Source: VRUE01 sp036276735 (GTDB lineage Bacteria > Actinomycetota > Thermoleophilia > Solirubrobacterales > 70-9). Taken from it: 64,000 bases of DNA. The stretch lies in the NCBI GenBank assembly GCA_036276735.1, contig DASUOH010000013.1, positions 1 to 64,000 of the forward strand, read 5' to 3'. The position numbers and the translations under genes were made by a program. Within the stretch, counting starts at the first letter, position 1. Each line of letters begins with the position of its first letter. The notes under the pieces were generated by a model. That model was not told the DNA's origin. It saw only the letters and a list, made by a program, of their open reading frames with translations, and did not search any database. Shown here piece by piece: positions 25,107-33,716 of the stretch.

Positions 25107-25808
25107 CTGAGCGGCCAGGGCGACGGAGTTGTTCAGCGCGTGCAGGAGGATCCCCGGCATGATCGAGCCGATCTTCTCGTAGAGCAGCGCCAGGATGAAG
25201 CCGAAGGCGATCAGCGGCGGCACGGCACTGATTCCGGTGAAGGCGTGCAGCCCGCCGAAGACGGCGCCGCTGAGCAGCGCCGCCAGCAGCATCGGCATGC
25301 GCCGCCTCATGCCGCCAAAGATCATGCCGCGGAAGAAGACCTCCTCGCTGATCGGCGCCGCGACCGCGATCAGGAGGATCTGGAAGGGCAAGCTGCCGAA
25401 GGTGTCGGCGATGTCTTCCTGCTCGGGTTCGCCGACCAGCGCCACGTAGACCGCGGCGAAGACGAGATAGGCGCCGACGGCCGCGAGCATGTAGAGCCAG
25501 GCGGAGCGGCCAAAGCGCCGCAGCCCGAGCCGCCGCAGCGCTTCGCGCCACGGTACCCGCCCCATCGTCGCGATCACGAGCGGGATCGCGACGAACGCCA
25601 GCGCGCCAATCGTCTGCAGGACGACGGCGGCGGCGGCGCTGAGATCCTCTTCCCCCACCGGGTTGTCGATGGCGAGCGCGACCCCAGCGAACACCGACTG
25701 CACGCTGAGGGCGACGAAGAGCCCGATCGTCGCCGCGCCCGGTCCCCACGTTGCGTAGGGAAAGCGGGCCGGCCGCTCGACAGGGGCAGTGGCTAGTTTG
25801 CCCTCCAT
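25104..25808 (-). CDS. CPBP-family intramembrane metalloprotease
   Basis: 234 aa with six to eight membrane segments. The Rce1/CPBP motifs are present: EEVFFRG (motif 1, Glu-Glu and Arg), FGGLHAF (motif 2, His) and LHALNN (motif 3, His and Asn), which together bind the catalytic zinc within the membrane. In bacteria these proteins process membrane-bound peptides or confer bacteriocin immunity; the substrate here is unknown. The start is taken as ATG 25808; GTG 25841 is possible. The ATG shares two bases with the start codon of the divergent MscS-like gene. Confidence 0.85.
   Translation of the reverse strand: MEGKLATAPVERPARFPYATWGPGAATIGLFVALSVQSVFAGVALAIDNPVGEEDLSAAAAVVLQTIGALAFVAIPLVIATMGRVPWREALRRLGLRRFGRSAWLYMLAAVGAYLVFAAVYVALVGEPEQEDIADTFGSLPFQILLIAVAAPISEEVFFRGMIFGGMRRRMPMLLAALLSGAVFGGLHAFTGISAVPPLIAFGFILALLYEKIGSIMPGILLHALNNSVALAAQ
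25794..25799 (+). promoter_or_regulatory. -10-like element for leaderless mscS-like gene
   Basis: TAGTTT, 7 nt before the ATG at 25807. It favours this ATG over the GTG at 25789. Confidence 0.5.
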
Positions 25809-26223
25809 GTCGCCGGCAGTCTCACAGGTCTCGCGGTCCACCCGGACCCGGTTGCGCTTCCTGCGGCGCCTCGTCGTGCTCGTCGTCTTCCTGGTGCTGG
25901 CGGCGGTCGCTCTCGCTCAGTTCACCGAGCTGCAACGACTCGCCACCGCCATCCTCGCCTCGACCGCCGTGCTCGCCGCGATCGTAGGCTTGGCCGCTCA
26001 GCACACGCTCGGCAACATGGTCGCCGGCATCCAGCTCGCCGTCTCGCAGCCGATCCGGATAGGCGACCGGATCTCCTTCGAGGAGATCGAGGGCCGCGTC
26101 ATCGACATAACGCTCGCCTACACCTACGTCGACCCCGGCGACGCGACGACCTTCGTCATCCCCAACCAGAAGCTGGTGGACGGGATAGTGCACAACCACT
26201 CGACCGGCGACACGCAGGGCTGA
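25807..26223 (+). CDS. Short MscS-type mechanosensitive channel protein
   Basis: 138 aa. Two hydrophobic segments (LVVLVVFLVLAAVALAQF and the TM3-like ATAILASTAVLAAIVGLAAQ) lead into the MscS beta domain (NMVAGIQLAVSQPIRIGDRI ... GRVIDITLAYTYV ... FVIPNQKLVD). It stops right after the beta domain, lacking the C-terminal alpha/beta vestibule of full MscS, and has fewer TM helices. Expected to help release osmolytes under hypo-osmotic stress. Divergent from the CPBP gene with start codons interlocked at 25806–25809. Confidence 0.82.
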   Translation: MSPAVSQVSRSTRTRLRFLRRLVVLVVFLVLAAVALAQFTELQRLATAILASTAVLAAIVGLAAQHTLGNMVAGIQLAVSQPIRIGDRISFEEIEGRVIDITLAYTYVDPGDATTFVIPNQKLVDGIVHNHSTGDTQG

Positions 26224-26241
26224 CCGACACAAAGGTCGAAG

Positions 26242-26247
26242 TACCCT
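26242..26247 (+). promoter_or_regulatory. -10-like element for leaderless PBP gene
   Basis: TACCCT, 7 nt before the ATG at 26255. No Shine-Dalgarno sequence is present. Confidence 0.5.
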
Positions 26248-26254
26248 TCCTCTG

Positions 26255-28417
26255 ATGACGCAGCGCAATCGACGCCGCCACCGGCGCCGCGGCGGCGCCC
26301 GCAGCAAGGTCGCCTTCGTCCTCGCCGGGGCCCTCGCCGCCTGCGCGGTTGGGGCGATCGCGGCTGCCTCCTGGGTGATCGACGTCGCCGCCGACGCCCC
26401 GCCGCTCTCCGACTGCCGCCCGATCGAGCGCGGCGGCAACTCGATCCTGATCGCCGGCGACGGCAGCAAGCTCGGCTACATCGCCTCAGAAGAGGCTCGC
26501 ACCCCCGTCTCGATCGAGCGCATCCCGGCCGACCTCGAGTACGCAACGGTCGCGATCGAGGACGAGCGGTTCTTCGAGCACGACGGGGTCGACTACGAGG
26601 GTGGCCTGCGCGCGCTGGTCGAGAACATCGAGGCTGGCGAGGTCGTGCAGGGCGGCTCGACGATCACCATGCAGCTGATGCGGAACCTCTGCATCACGGA
26701 CCCCAAACGCAACCTCGAGCGCAAGATCCAGGAGGCGACGCTGGCGGTCGAGTACGAGAAGAAGTTCTCCAAGCGGGACATCCTCGGCAAGTACCTCAAC
26801 GGCGCCTCCTACGGGACGATCTACGGCACCACCGCCGTCGGCGTCCAAGCCGCCTCCCGCATCTACTTCTCCAAGCCGGTCTGGAAGCTGACGCTCGAGC
26901 AGGCGGCGCTGCTGGCGGGCCTGCCCCAGGCCCCCTCCGACTACAACCCGATCCTCAACCCCGAGGGCGCCCGCGAGCGGCGCAACGACGTGCTCGCCAG
27001 CATGGCCAAGCTCGGCTACATCTCGCGCGAGCGGGCTCGGGAGGGGCAGCAGAAGGGCCTCGGGATCAAGCTCTCCGACACCTACTTCGTCCAGCGCCAG
27101 CCCTACTTCTTCGACTACGTCGAGGACAAGCTGATCGAGGCCTACGGCGTCAACACGGTCCGCAAAGGCGGCCTGCGGGTCCATACGACGGTCGACCCGC
27201 GCCTCCAGGAAGTCGGCCTGGAAGCGATGCGCTCGGCGCTGCCCTACTCCGAAGACCCTGCCTCGGCGCTTGTCGCGATCGACCCCAGCAACGGCCACAT
27301 CGAGGCGATGGTCTCCAGCTCCAACTACGAGGACAGCCAGTTCAACCTGGCCGCCCAGGGCCACCGGCAGCCCGGCTCGACCTTCAAGACCTTCGTGCTG
27401 ACCGAGGCGATCAGGCAGGGCATCGACCCCTACTCGACCTACTACACCTCGATGCCGCTCAACCTCGACCTGCCCGAGTGGGGGCACTGGGAGGTGGCGA
27501 CCGCCGACGAGGGCTACCAGGGGACGATCAACCTCCAGCAGGCGACGGTCGCCTCCGACAACACCGTCTTCGCCCAGCTCGACCTCGACGTCGGCCCCGA
27601 GAACGTCGCCGAGACGGCGAAGTCGATGGGGATCGTGACCGAACTCGACGGCATCCCGGCCGAGGGGATCGGCGGGTTGCGGATCGGCGTCTCACCACTG
27701 GAGATGGCCTCCGCCTACGCGACGCTTGCCGCAGGCGGCATCCGCCGCGATCCAATCGCGATCACGCGGGTCGTCTTCCCCAGCGGTCGGGTCGACCGCC
27801 CCGAGCGGGAGGAGCCTAAGCGCGTCCTGCCTGAAGCGGTGGCGTACGAGGTGACGCAGCTACTGCGCGACAACATCACCGGCGGGACCGGCACCTCGGC
27901 CTACACCGGCTGCGCCGGCCAGGCGGGGAAGACGGGGACGACCGACAACTACACCGACGCCTGGTTCGCCGGCTACCAGCCCAACCTCTCGACCGTGGTC
28001 TGGGTCGGCTACCCGCAGTCGAACGACATCGAAATGACCAGCGTCCACGGCACGACGGTCTTCGGCGGCACCTTCCCGGCCCAGATCTGGAACTCGCTCT
28101 ATGTCAACGGGGAAATCCCCTGCGAGGAATTCGAGGAACCCGAGACGCCGATCAGCTGGGCGCCCTACTACGGCCAGTACACGCAGTCGGGCGGCAGTAG
28201 CTACGACGACAGCTACTACGAAGGCGCCGAAGAGCCGGGCGAATACGAAGAGGAAGCGCAGCGCAAAGGCGAGGAAGCGACCGGTGGCTATGACCCCGAC
28301 GCCTACGCGCCCGGCGCCGGCCAGGAACCGACGCCTGCGCCCGAACCGGCGCCGAGCGGCGGTGGCAACCCTGGCGTCGGCGGTGGTGGCGAAACCGGCG
28401 GCGTCGGCGCCGGTTAG
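26255..28417 (+). CDS. Class A penicillin-binding protein (transglycosylase/transpeptidase)
   Basis: 720 aa bifunctional peptidoglycan synthase. An N-terminal Arg-rich cytoplasmic tail and one TM segment (~20–45) precede the GT51 domain (~65–235) with the catalytic Glu in ATVAIEDERFFEHDG and the motifs GGSTITMQL and KYLNGASYG. The transpeptidase domain (~300–610) has SxxK in PGSTFKTF, SDN in ATVASDNTVFAQ and KTG in AGKTGTTDNYTD. The C-terminal ~90 residues are Tyr/Glu- then Pro/Gly-rich and probably disordered. The mannosyltransferase gene follows after 6 nt. Leaderless start suggested by TACCCT at 7 nt. Confidence 0.93.
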   Translation: MTQRNRRRHRRRGGARSKVAFVLAGALAACAVGAIAAASWVIDVAADAPPLSDCRPIERGGNSILIAGDGSKLGYIASEEARTPVSIERIPADLEYATVAIEDERFFEHDGVDYEGGLRALVENIEAGEVVQGGSTITMQLMRNLCITDPKRNLERKIQEATLAVEYEKKFSKRDILGKYLNGASYGTIYGTTAVGVQAASRIYFSKPVWKLTLEQAALLAGLPQAPSDYNPILNPEGARERRNDVLASMAKLGYISRERAREGQQKGLGIKLSDTYFVQRQPYFFDYVEDKLIEAYGVNTVRKGGLRVHTTVDPRLQEVGLEAMRSALPYSEDPASALVAIDPSNGHIEAMVSSSNYEDSQFNLAAQGHRQPGSTFKTFVLTEAIRQGIDPYSTYYTSMPLNLDLPEWGHWEVATADEGYQGTINLQQATVASDNTVFAQLDLDVGPENVAETAKSMGIVTELDGIPAEGIGGLRIGVSPLEMASAYATLAAGGIRRDPIAITRVVFPSGRVDRPEREEPKRVLPEAVAYEVTQLLRDNITGGTGTSAYTGCAGQAGKTGTTDNYTDAWFAGYQPNLSTVVWVGYPQSNDIEMTSVHGTTVFGGTFPAQIWNSLYVNGEIPCEEFEEPETPISWAPYYGQYTQSGGSSYDDSYYEGAEEPGEYEEEAQRKGEEATGGYDPDAYAPGAGQEPTPAPEPAPSGGGNPGVGGGGETGGVGAG

Positions 28418-28423
28418 TCGCGC

Positions 28424-29515
28424 TTGAGCCCAGAGCTGGCCTACGCCCTGATGTGGGCCGCCTTCGGCGCCTATCTGGGCGTGCTGGCGGCCGCACCGCG
28501 GCTCGGTCGGGGGTTTGTCTGGTGCGCGATCCTCGTCGCTGTCGCCGGCTTCGCGCTGTCGCCGATCCTGCTCTCCCACGACGTCTACAGCTACCTCGAC
28601 TACGCCCGGCTGGGGGTCGTCCACGGGATCGATCCATACGTCAGCCCACCGGCGGCGGCTCCAGCCGACCCGGTCTATCCCGACGTCGAGTGGACGGAGG
28701 CGACGAGCGCTTACGGGCCGCTCTTCACCCTGCTCACGTATCCGCTCGCCTGGCTGCCGGTGGACGCGGCGATTGCCGTGCTGAAGGCGCTCGCCGCGGG
28801 CTCGGTCCTCGGCCTCGCGCTCCTTGTCGCCCGCCTCGCGCCGACCCGCGGCCTGGATCCGACCCGGGCGGCCGCTTTCGTCGCGCTCAACCCGCTCGTC
28901 CTCGTCCACGTCGTCGGCGGCGCCCACAACGATGGGTTGGCGATGTTGGTGGCGATGGTCGGCGTGGCCGGGCTGCTCGCCGCGCGCGAGGCAAGCGCCG
29001 GCGCCGCGCTCGTCGCCGCCGCCGCGATCAAGGCCTCGACTGCCGTGATCGCCCCGTTCGCGCTGCTTGCCGCTGCGCGCCCCGCCCCCTCTCGGCTTCT
29101 CGCCGGCGCGGCGGTCGCGATCGGGGCGCTCGCCCTCGCCGCCTGGCTCGCCTTCGGTTGGGACTGGCTCGGCGCCTTCGGCCTGGCCGGCGAGAACCAG
29201 GGCCGCACGAGCTACATGAGCATCCCAATCACGACCGCTCGGATCCTCGCCCTCGACGCCGACCCGGTCCGCCTCCTAGCCCTCGCCCTATACGCCGCGC
29301 TCCTCATCTATCTACTTCTCTGGACCTGGCGCGGCGGTGACTGGCTCCGCGCCAGCGCCTGGGCCACCCTCGGCCTCCTGCTCGCCACCTCCTGGCTCCT
29401 CCCCTGGTACCTCGTCTGGGCCCTTCCCCTAGCAGCCCTTTCGAGAGACCGAGCGGCCCAGCTCCTAACCCTCTCCCTGACCGCCTACCAATTAGGCGCC
29501 CGCATCCCCCTGTAG
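28424..29515 (+). CDS. MptB/GT87-like polyprenol-phosphate-dependent mannosyltransferase
   Basis: 363 aa, about ten membrane helices. Similar to actinobacterial alpha-1,6-mannosyltransferases of the MptA/B type: a loop motif after the first helices (LSHDVYSYLDYARLGVVHGI, then DPYV) with the conserved acidic residue, NPLVLVHVVGGAHNDGL and a C-terminal SWLLPWYLVWALPLAAL. Such enzymes use polyprenyl-phosphate-mannose outside the membrane to build lipoglycans. It begins with TTG six nt after the PBP stop and is thus probably co-transcribed. Acceptor uncertain; a shorter protein than mycobacterial MptB. Confidence 0.75.
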   Translation: MSPELAYALMWAAFGAYLGVLAAAPRLGRGFVWCAILVAVAGFALSPILLSHDVYSYLDYARLGVVHGIDPYVSPPAAAPADPVYPDVEWTEATSAYGPLFTLLTYPLAWLPVDAAIAVLKALAAGSVLGLALLVARLAPTRGLDPTRAAAFVALNPLVLVHVVGGAHNDGLAMLVAMVGVAGLLAAREASAGAALVAAAAIKASTAVIAPFALLAAARPAPSRLLAGAAVAIGALALAAWLAFGWDWLGAFGLAGENQGRTSYMSIPITTARILALDADPVRLLALALYAALLIYLLLWTWRGGDWLRASAWATLGLLLATSWLLPWYLVWALPLAALSRDRAAQLLTLSLTAYQLGARIPL

Positions 29516-29523
29516 CTCCGCAA

Positions 29524-29634
29524 GAGAGGATCGGGCGCCCCTCTAAGCGGCTTGTACTTTTTCTGAGCGACGATTCTCGGACGGCCGCCCCCGGTCTTCA
29601 GAAAAGTTGAGCGTGAGGGGTGCTCGATCCTCTC
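29524..29634. repeat. 111-bp interrupted inverted repeat between convergent genes
   Basis: Outer arms 29524–29543 and 29615–29634 match at 18 of 20 positions (GAGAGGATCG...CCCCTC). An inner pair, ACTTTTTCTGA (29556–29566) and TCAGAAAAGT (29598–29607), matches with one extra T. The whole would fold into a long two-stem structure. Lying between convergent genes it may be a bidirectional terminator, or the remains of a small transposable element; the T-rich inner stem does not follow a strong G+C stem, so neither is proven. Confidence 0.7.
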
Positions 29635-29643
29635 CCTCTCCAG

Positions 29644-30738
29644 TTACAAAATCTCGGGCTGGTGCGTCCGCGGCGGTTCCTCGGCGGCCTGCTCCTCAGG
29701 CGACGGATGCAGCACGCCGGTCGGTATCGACCAACCCTCCCGTTTGCCCAACGCCGTCACCGCGCCCACGTAGCCCAGCTCGACCACCGTCATCACGCCG
29801 CGGACGACGATCGCGATCAGCGAGGCGACCGCGAAGCTCTGGCCCGGGACGGCGACCTTGACCGCCCAGGCGAACGCCGCGTCGCGGATGCCGAGCCCGG
29901 CTGGGGCGACGAGGGTGACGAGCGCCGCAACGTAGCCGACCGCCTGGGCCGAGCCGACGGTGAGAATCTCCTCGTAGGGGATCTCGCTCACCGACCTGGC
30001 CACGCAGTAGAGGCCGATCGCGACAACGCCCCAGTTGAGGGTGTAGAAGGCGAGCAGCGCGACGATGCCGCGTAGGGAGATAACCGCCGGAAGCGGTTCG
30101 CGGCCGAATGCGCGCAGAACGCGGTCGGTGAGCGGCCGGAACACGCGCGGGCTGAGCACGACGATCAGAACCGGGATGAAGACCAGGACCGCCCAGCGGA
30201 TCGGCTCGCCCTCGAGATCTGGATGGCTGATGATGAAGTAGGCGGCGACGATGATCGCCGACGTCGCCGAGATCGCCTGTTCGTAGACGATGCTCGCCAG
30301 CGTGATCCGCCGCGAGACGCCCGCCCGCTCCGAGAGCAGCAGCCTGCCGAGCACGTAGAGGACGCTGCCGGGTACGTAGCGTGCGAGCAGCGGCTGTCCC
30401 CACGCGACCTGGGCGCGTCCCATGCCGATCTGGTGACCGAGCGATCGCAGGATCAGATCCCAGCCGAGGGCGCTCAACGTGTAGAAGAGCCCGAGGAAGA
30501 GGAAGGCGGGCAGCAGCCAGATGACGTGGAAGTGGACCCCCTCGTCGCGGATCTCGGACCACTGGTTGATGACGGTGAGGACGAGGAAGCCGAAGACGAC
30601 CACCGCGATCCCCATCTGGATCGCAAGACGGACGCCCTTGCTGCGCGGCGGCCTGCTCCCGATCCGGGCCGCCGCCGCTCCGACTCGATGCAGGAATGGT
30701 TGTCGCTCGGCCACGTTCCGCCGCACATTAGTCGTCAT
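29644..30738 (-). CDS. Flippase-like membrane protein (LPG synthase TM domain family)
   Basis: 364 aa with about eight TM helices, in the family of lysylphosphatidylglycerol-synthase transmembrane domains/UPF0104. Typical motifs are PGSVLYVLGRLLLSERAGVS in the first half and VTLVAPAGLGIRDAAF in the second. Free-standing members are thought to flip lipids or lipid-linked sugars; here it neighbours wall and glycan genes. The C-terminal ~30 residues are hydrophilic and Pro/Glu-rich. ATG at 30738, divergent from thiL. Confidence 0.8.
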   Translation of the reverse strand: MTTNVRRNVAERQPFLHRVGAAAARIGSRPPRSKGVRLAIQMGIAVVVFGFLVLTVINQWSEIRDEGVHFHVIWLLPAFLFLGLFYTLSALGWDLILRSLGHQIGMGRAQVAWGQPLLARYVPGSVLYVLGRLLLSERAGVSRRITLASIVYEQAISATSAIIVAAYFIISHPDLEGEPIRWAVLVFIPVLIVVLSPRVFRPLTDRVLRAFGREPLPAVISLRGIVALLAFYTLNWGVVAIGLYCVARSVSEIPYEEILTVGSAQAVGYVAALVTLVAPAGLGIRDAAFAWAVKVAVPGQSFAVASLIAIVVRGVMTVVELGYVGAVTALGKREGWSIPTGVLHPSPEEQAAEEPPRTHQPEIL

Positions 30739-30774
30739 GCGGGTCGCCTACGGCCGCAAGGGAGAATGGGTGGC

Positions 30775-31734
30775 GTGGGCGAGTTCGAGCTGCTGGAGCG
30801 GATAAGGCAACGGTTGGGCGCCGACGGACCGCGGGTCGCGGTCGGCAGCGGCGACGATGCTTCGGTCACCGTGCCGGGTGGCGCCACGGCGACCTCGGTG
30901 GACGCCCTCGTCGAGGGGGTTCACTTCCGTCGTGAACAGGCGTCCCTTGCGCAAATCGGCCACAAGGCCCTAGCCACCGCCCTCTCGGACCTCGCCGCGA
31001 TGGGCGCGGAGCCCGGCGAGGCATACGTGTTCCTCGGCGTCCCGCCCGACCTCGACGAGGCCGGTTGCCTGGAGATCCTGGACGGGATCGTCGCGCTCGC
31101 CGCTGCCACCCGCACGACGCTGGCCGGCGGCGACGTGACGCGGGCGCCGGTGCTGACCTTGGCAACGACGGTGGTCGGCCATGCCCCCGCAGCGGACGAC
31201 TTCGTCACCCGCGGCGGCGCCCGCCCTGGCGACGTACTCGCCGTGACCGGCGAGCTTGGTGGCGCCGCGGCGGGCCTTCTGCTCTTGGAGGCCGGGAAGG
31301 AGGAGCCCGCCAACCTCGTCGAGCGTCAACTTCGACCCCAGGCGCGCCTTGCCGCCGGCCGTGCACTTGCCGCCATCGGCGCCACGGCGATGATCGACCT
31401 CAGCGACGGCTTGGCCGGTGACGCCAGCCACCTCGCCGCCGCCAGCGAGGTCGCACTGGATATCGACGGGGCCGCGCTGCCGCTGGCCGACGGCCTTCGC
31501 GCGGTCGCGGCGGAAGCCGGCCGCGACCGACTCGAGCTCGCCGCCTCAGGGGGCGAGGACTACGAGCTGCTGGTGACGCTGCCGCCGGACCGCTTCGAGC
31601 CAGCGGTCGATGCGGTCGCGCGCACCGGCGCGGCCCTCACGCGCATCGGCGAGGCCGTGAAGGGGCAGGGGGTCGTAATCAGGCGGCCTGGCGGGGCGCC
31701 GCTGAAGGCGACTGGATTTGACCAGCTGGGTTGA
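30775..31734 (+). CDS. thiL: Thiamine-monophosphate kinase
   Basis: 319 aa. Phosphorylates TMP to TPP using ATP, the last step of thiamine cofactor synthesis. Signature segments are GDDASV near the N-terminus, SVDALVEGVHFRRE, LSDLAAMGAEP, TLAGGDVTRAP, AMIDLSDGLAGD and ASGGEDYELLVT. The GTG start at 30775 is preferred because AAGGGAG (30758–30764) is 10 nt upstream and it gives the family-like MGEFELL opening; the ATG at 30766 is too close to that site. The last 56 nt overlap a convergent FlgM-like gene. Confidence 0.93.
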   Translation: MGEFELLERIRQRLGADGPRVAVGSGDDASVTVPGGATATSVDALVEGVHFRREQASLAQIGHKALATALSDLAAMGAEPGEAYVFLGVPPDLDEAGCLEILDGIVALAAATRTTLAGGDVTRAPVLTLATTVVGHAPAADDFVTRGGARPGDVLAVTGELGGAAAGLLLLEAGKEEPANLVERQLRPQARLAAGRALAAIGATAMIDLSDGLAGDASHLAAASEVALDIDGAALPLADGLRAVAAEAGRDRLELAASGGEDYELLVTLPPDRFEPAVDAVARTGAALTRIGEAVKGQGVVIRRPGGAPLKATGFDQLG

Positions 31735-31870
31735 GGGGCAGGTTGCCCACCAACAGCTCGCGCACGGCTCGCCGCCGCAGCATCGCCTGGGCGACGTCGC
31801 ACGGATCCGGCCGGTAGGCACCGGTCTCGATCAGTCTCTTCAGCTGCTGCTTCTGCATCCTGCCGGTCAT
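31679..31870 (-). CDS. Small FlgM-like anti-sigma factor candidate
   Basis: 63 aa from ATG 31870. The core (LKRLIETGAYRPDPCDVAQA followed by MLRRRAV) follows the pattern of the C-terminal FlgM domain (I..G.Y.vd...vA..il.R), which binds sigma-28-type factors. No flagellar genes are in the window, and similar stand-alone small proteins occur in non-motile actinobacteria. It overlaps the 3' end of thiL on the opposite strand. ATG 31858 is an alternative start; no clear ribosome site. The identification rests on a short motif. Confidence 0.5.
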   Translation of the reverse strand: MTGRMQKQQLKRLIETGAYRPDPCDVAQAMLRRRAVRELLVGNLPLNPAGQIQSPSAAPRQAA

Positions 31871-31955
31871 ATCGGCCGGGCGCCCGGGACCCTTAGTAGT
31901 TGGTACTCGCACATACGTCCATGGCCGTCGAAGGAGAAAACGCGGTACTCCCAAT

Positions 31956-31961
31956 TACCCT
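31956..31961 (+). promoter_or_regulatory. -10-like element for leaderless response-regulator gene
   Basis: TACCCT, 7 nt before the ATG at 31969. The same hexamer and spacing precede the PBP gene. Confidence 0.5.
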
Positions 31962-31968
31962 TCCTGCC

Positions 31969-32664
31969 ATGCCAAACGGATCCACGCGGATCTTGCTCGT
32001 CGATGACGAGCAGTCGGTCCAAACCCTGCTCAGCTATCCGCTGCGCAAAGACGGCTACCAGGTCGTCTCCGCTCTCGATGGCCGGCAAGCCCTGCAGCGC
32101 TTCGGCGAGAGCCGCTTCGACCTCGTGATCCTCGACCTGATGCTTCCCAAGCTCGACGGCGTCGAGGTCTGCCGACAGCTGCGCCGCCGCAGCCAGGTGC
32201 CGATCATCATGCTGACCGCAAAGGGGAGCGAGACAGACAAGGTGGCGGGGCTCGAGGTGGGGGCCGACGACTACATAACCAAGCCCTTCTCGATGGGGGA
32301 GTTCCGCAGCCGCGTCAAGGCGGCCCTGCGGCGCTCGCGGATGGCCACCGGGCCGCCCGCAGAGAAGCCGATCGAGCACGGGGACCTGCGCGTGGACCCG
32401 GCCCGTCGCACCGTCACCCTCGGCGGCGAGGACATTCCCCTCACCTACGTGGAGTTCGAGATCATCGCCGCTCTCTCGCGCTCACCGGGGCGGGTGCTTT
32501 CCCGCGAAATCCTGCTCGAGCAGGTCTGGGGGGACTCCGAGTACCGCGACCCGCGGACCATCGACGTCCACATCCGCCACTTGAGAGAGAAGCTGGAGCG
32601 CGATCCCAAAGAACCCAAGTACCTGTTCACGGTGCGGGGTGTCGGCTACCGCTTCGGTGAATGA
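31969..32664 (+). CDS. OmpR/PhoB-family two-component response regulator
   Basis: 231 aa. Receiver domain (~7–120) with the acidic pocket DDE, phospho-acceptor Asp56 (VILDLMLP), Thr in MLTAKG and Lys in YITKPFS. C-terminal winged-helix DNA-binding domain (~135–231; LTYVEFEIIAALSRSPGRVL, IDVHIRHLREKLE, FTVRGVGYRF). The ATG at 31969 is chosen over 31921 because TACCCT lies 7 nt upstream and the receiver begins at once. Coupled to the kinase by ATGA. Together with HtrA downstream the layout recalls the mycobacterial MprAB–PepD envelope-stress system. Confidence 0.93.
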   Translation: MPNGSTRILLVDDEQSVQTLLSYPLRKDGYQVVSALDGRQALQRFGESRFDLVILDLMLPKLDGVEVCRQLRRRSQVPIIMLTAKGSETDKVAGLEVGADDYITKPFSMGEFRSRVKAALRRSRMATGPPAEKPIEHGDLRVDPARRTVTLGGEDIPLTYVEFEIIAALSRSPGRVLSREILLEQVWGDSEYRDPRTIDVHIRHLREKLERDPKEPKYLFTVRGVGYRFGE

Positions 32665-33716
32665 AGAACCTCCGCCTCACCCCGCTCGGCAACAGGATCA
32701 CCACGATCTCGTTGGCGATCGGGATAGGCACGTCGGTGATCGTCTACATCTGGGTCGTCCCGATCGGCGGCCACACCGAGGCCTCGGGGCCGATCTTCAT
32801 CGGCGCGCTGATCTCGCTGCTGCTTTCGGGGGGTTTCGGCTTCTACTTCGCCTACACGGCGACCGCGCGGATCAGGCGGATCGACGAAGCGGCGCGCGAG
32901 GTCGCGGAAGGCAACTTCGCCACGCGGCTTCCGGTCGACCATTCGGGCCACCTCGGGCAGCTGGCCCGAACCTTCAACGAGATGCAGCGCCGCCTCGCCG
33001 AGCTCGACAGCGCCCGCAAACAGTTCATCGCCAACGCATCGCACGAGCTGCGTACCCCGATCTTCAGCCTCGGTGGCTTCCTCGAGTTGCTCGAGGACGA
33101 GGAGCCGAGCCCCGAAGAGCAGGCTGAGTTCCTGCGCACCATGCGGCAGCAGATCGAGCGGCTGACCAAGCTGACCTCCGACCTGCTCAACCTCTCCCAA
33201 CTCGACGCCGGCGGAGTCGAGCTCGATCCGCGCGACGTCGACCTCAGCGCCGTGGCGCGCGAAGTCGTCCGCGAGTTCGGGCCGCGCGCCGATCTACACC
33301 GCTCCCGGCTCGAGCTGCGAACACCGGAGCGGCCGGTGATCGCCTTCGCGGATGCCGAGCGGGTGCGTCAGATCATCCGTATCCTGCTTGACAACGCCTT
33401 GACTCACACGCCGGAGGGCGTCAGCGTCACCGTGACCACCTACTCCATCGAGCGCCGTGCCGAGCTGACCGTCTCCGACGATGGCGAGGCGATTCCGCAG
33501 CGGGTGCAAAAGCGCCTCTTCGAGCGCTTCTACACCGCCAACCCGTCGGGAGGATCCGGTCTCGGCCTGGCCATCGCCCGCGAGGTGGCGCAACGGATGG
33601 AGGGCAACGTGATGGTCACCTCGAGCCGGCGCTTCACCGCCTTCACGCTCGGCCTGCCGGCCGGCTACGGCGCGGCGGCGCCCTCCCTCGCCGAGAACGC
33701 GAGGACCGGCGCGTGA
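32661..33716 (+). CDS. Membrane sensor histidine kinase
   Basis: 351 aa. Two TM helices (~14–34 and ~44–66) separated by only about ten residues, so there is practically no extracellular sensor; signals are likely membrane-borne. HAMP domain ~67–120, HisKA with His128 (NASHELRTP), and HATPase ~215–340 with the N box (LLDNALTH), DDGEAIP (G1) and GGSGLGLAIA (G2). Partner of the regulator upstream. The 4-nt GTGA overlap with the HtrA gene suggests all three are one operon. Confidence 0.93.
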   Translation: MKNLRLTPLGNRITTISLAIGIGTSVIVYIWVVPIGGHTEASGPIFIGALISLLLSGGFGFYFAYTATARIRRIDEAAREVAEGNFATRLPVDHSGHLGQLARTFNEMQRRLAELDSARKQFIANASHELRTPIFSLGGFLELLEDEEPSPEEQAEFLRTMRQQIERLTKLTSDLLNLSQLDAGGVELDPRDVDLSAVAREVVREFGPRADLHRSRLELRTPERPVIAFADAERVRQIIRILLDNALTHTPEGVSVTVTTYSIERRAELTVSDDGEAIPQRVQKRLFERFYTANPSGGSGLGLAIAREVAQRMEGNVMVTSSRRFTAFTLGLPAGYGAAAPSLAENARTGA

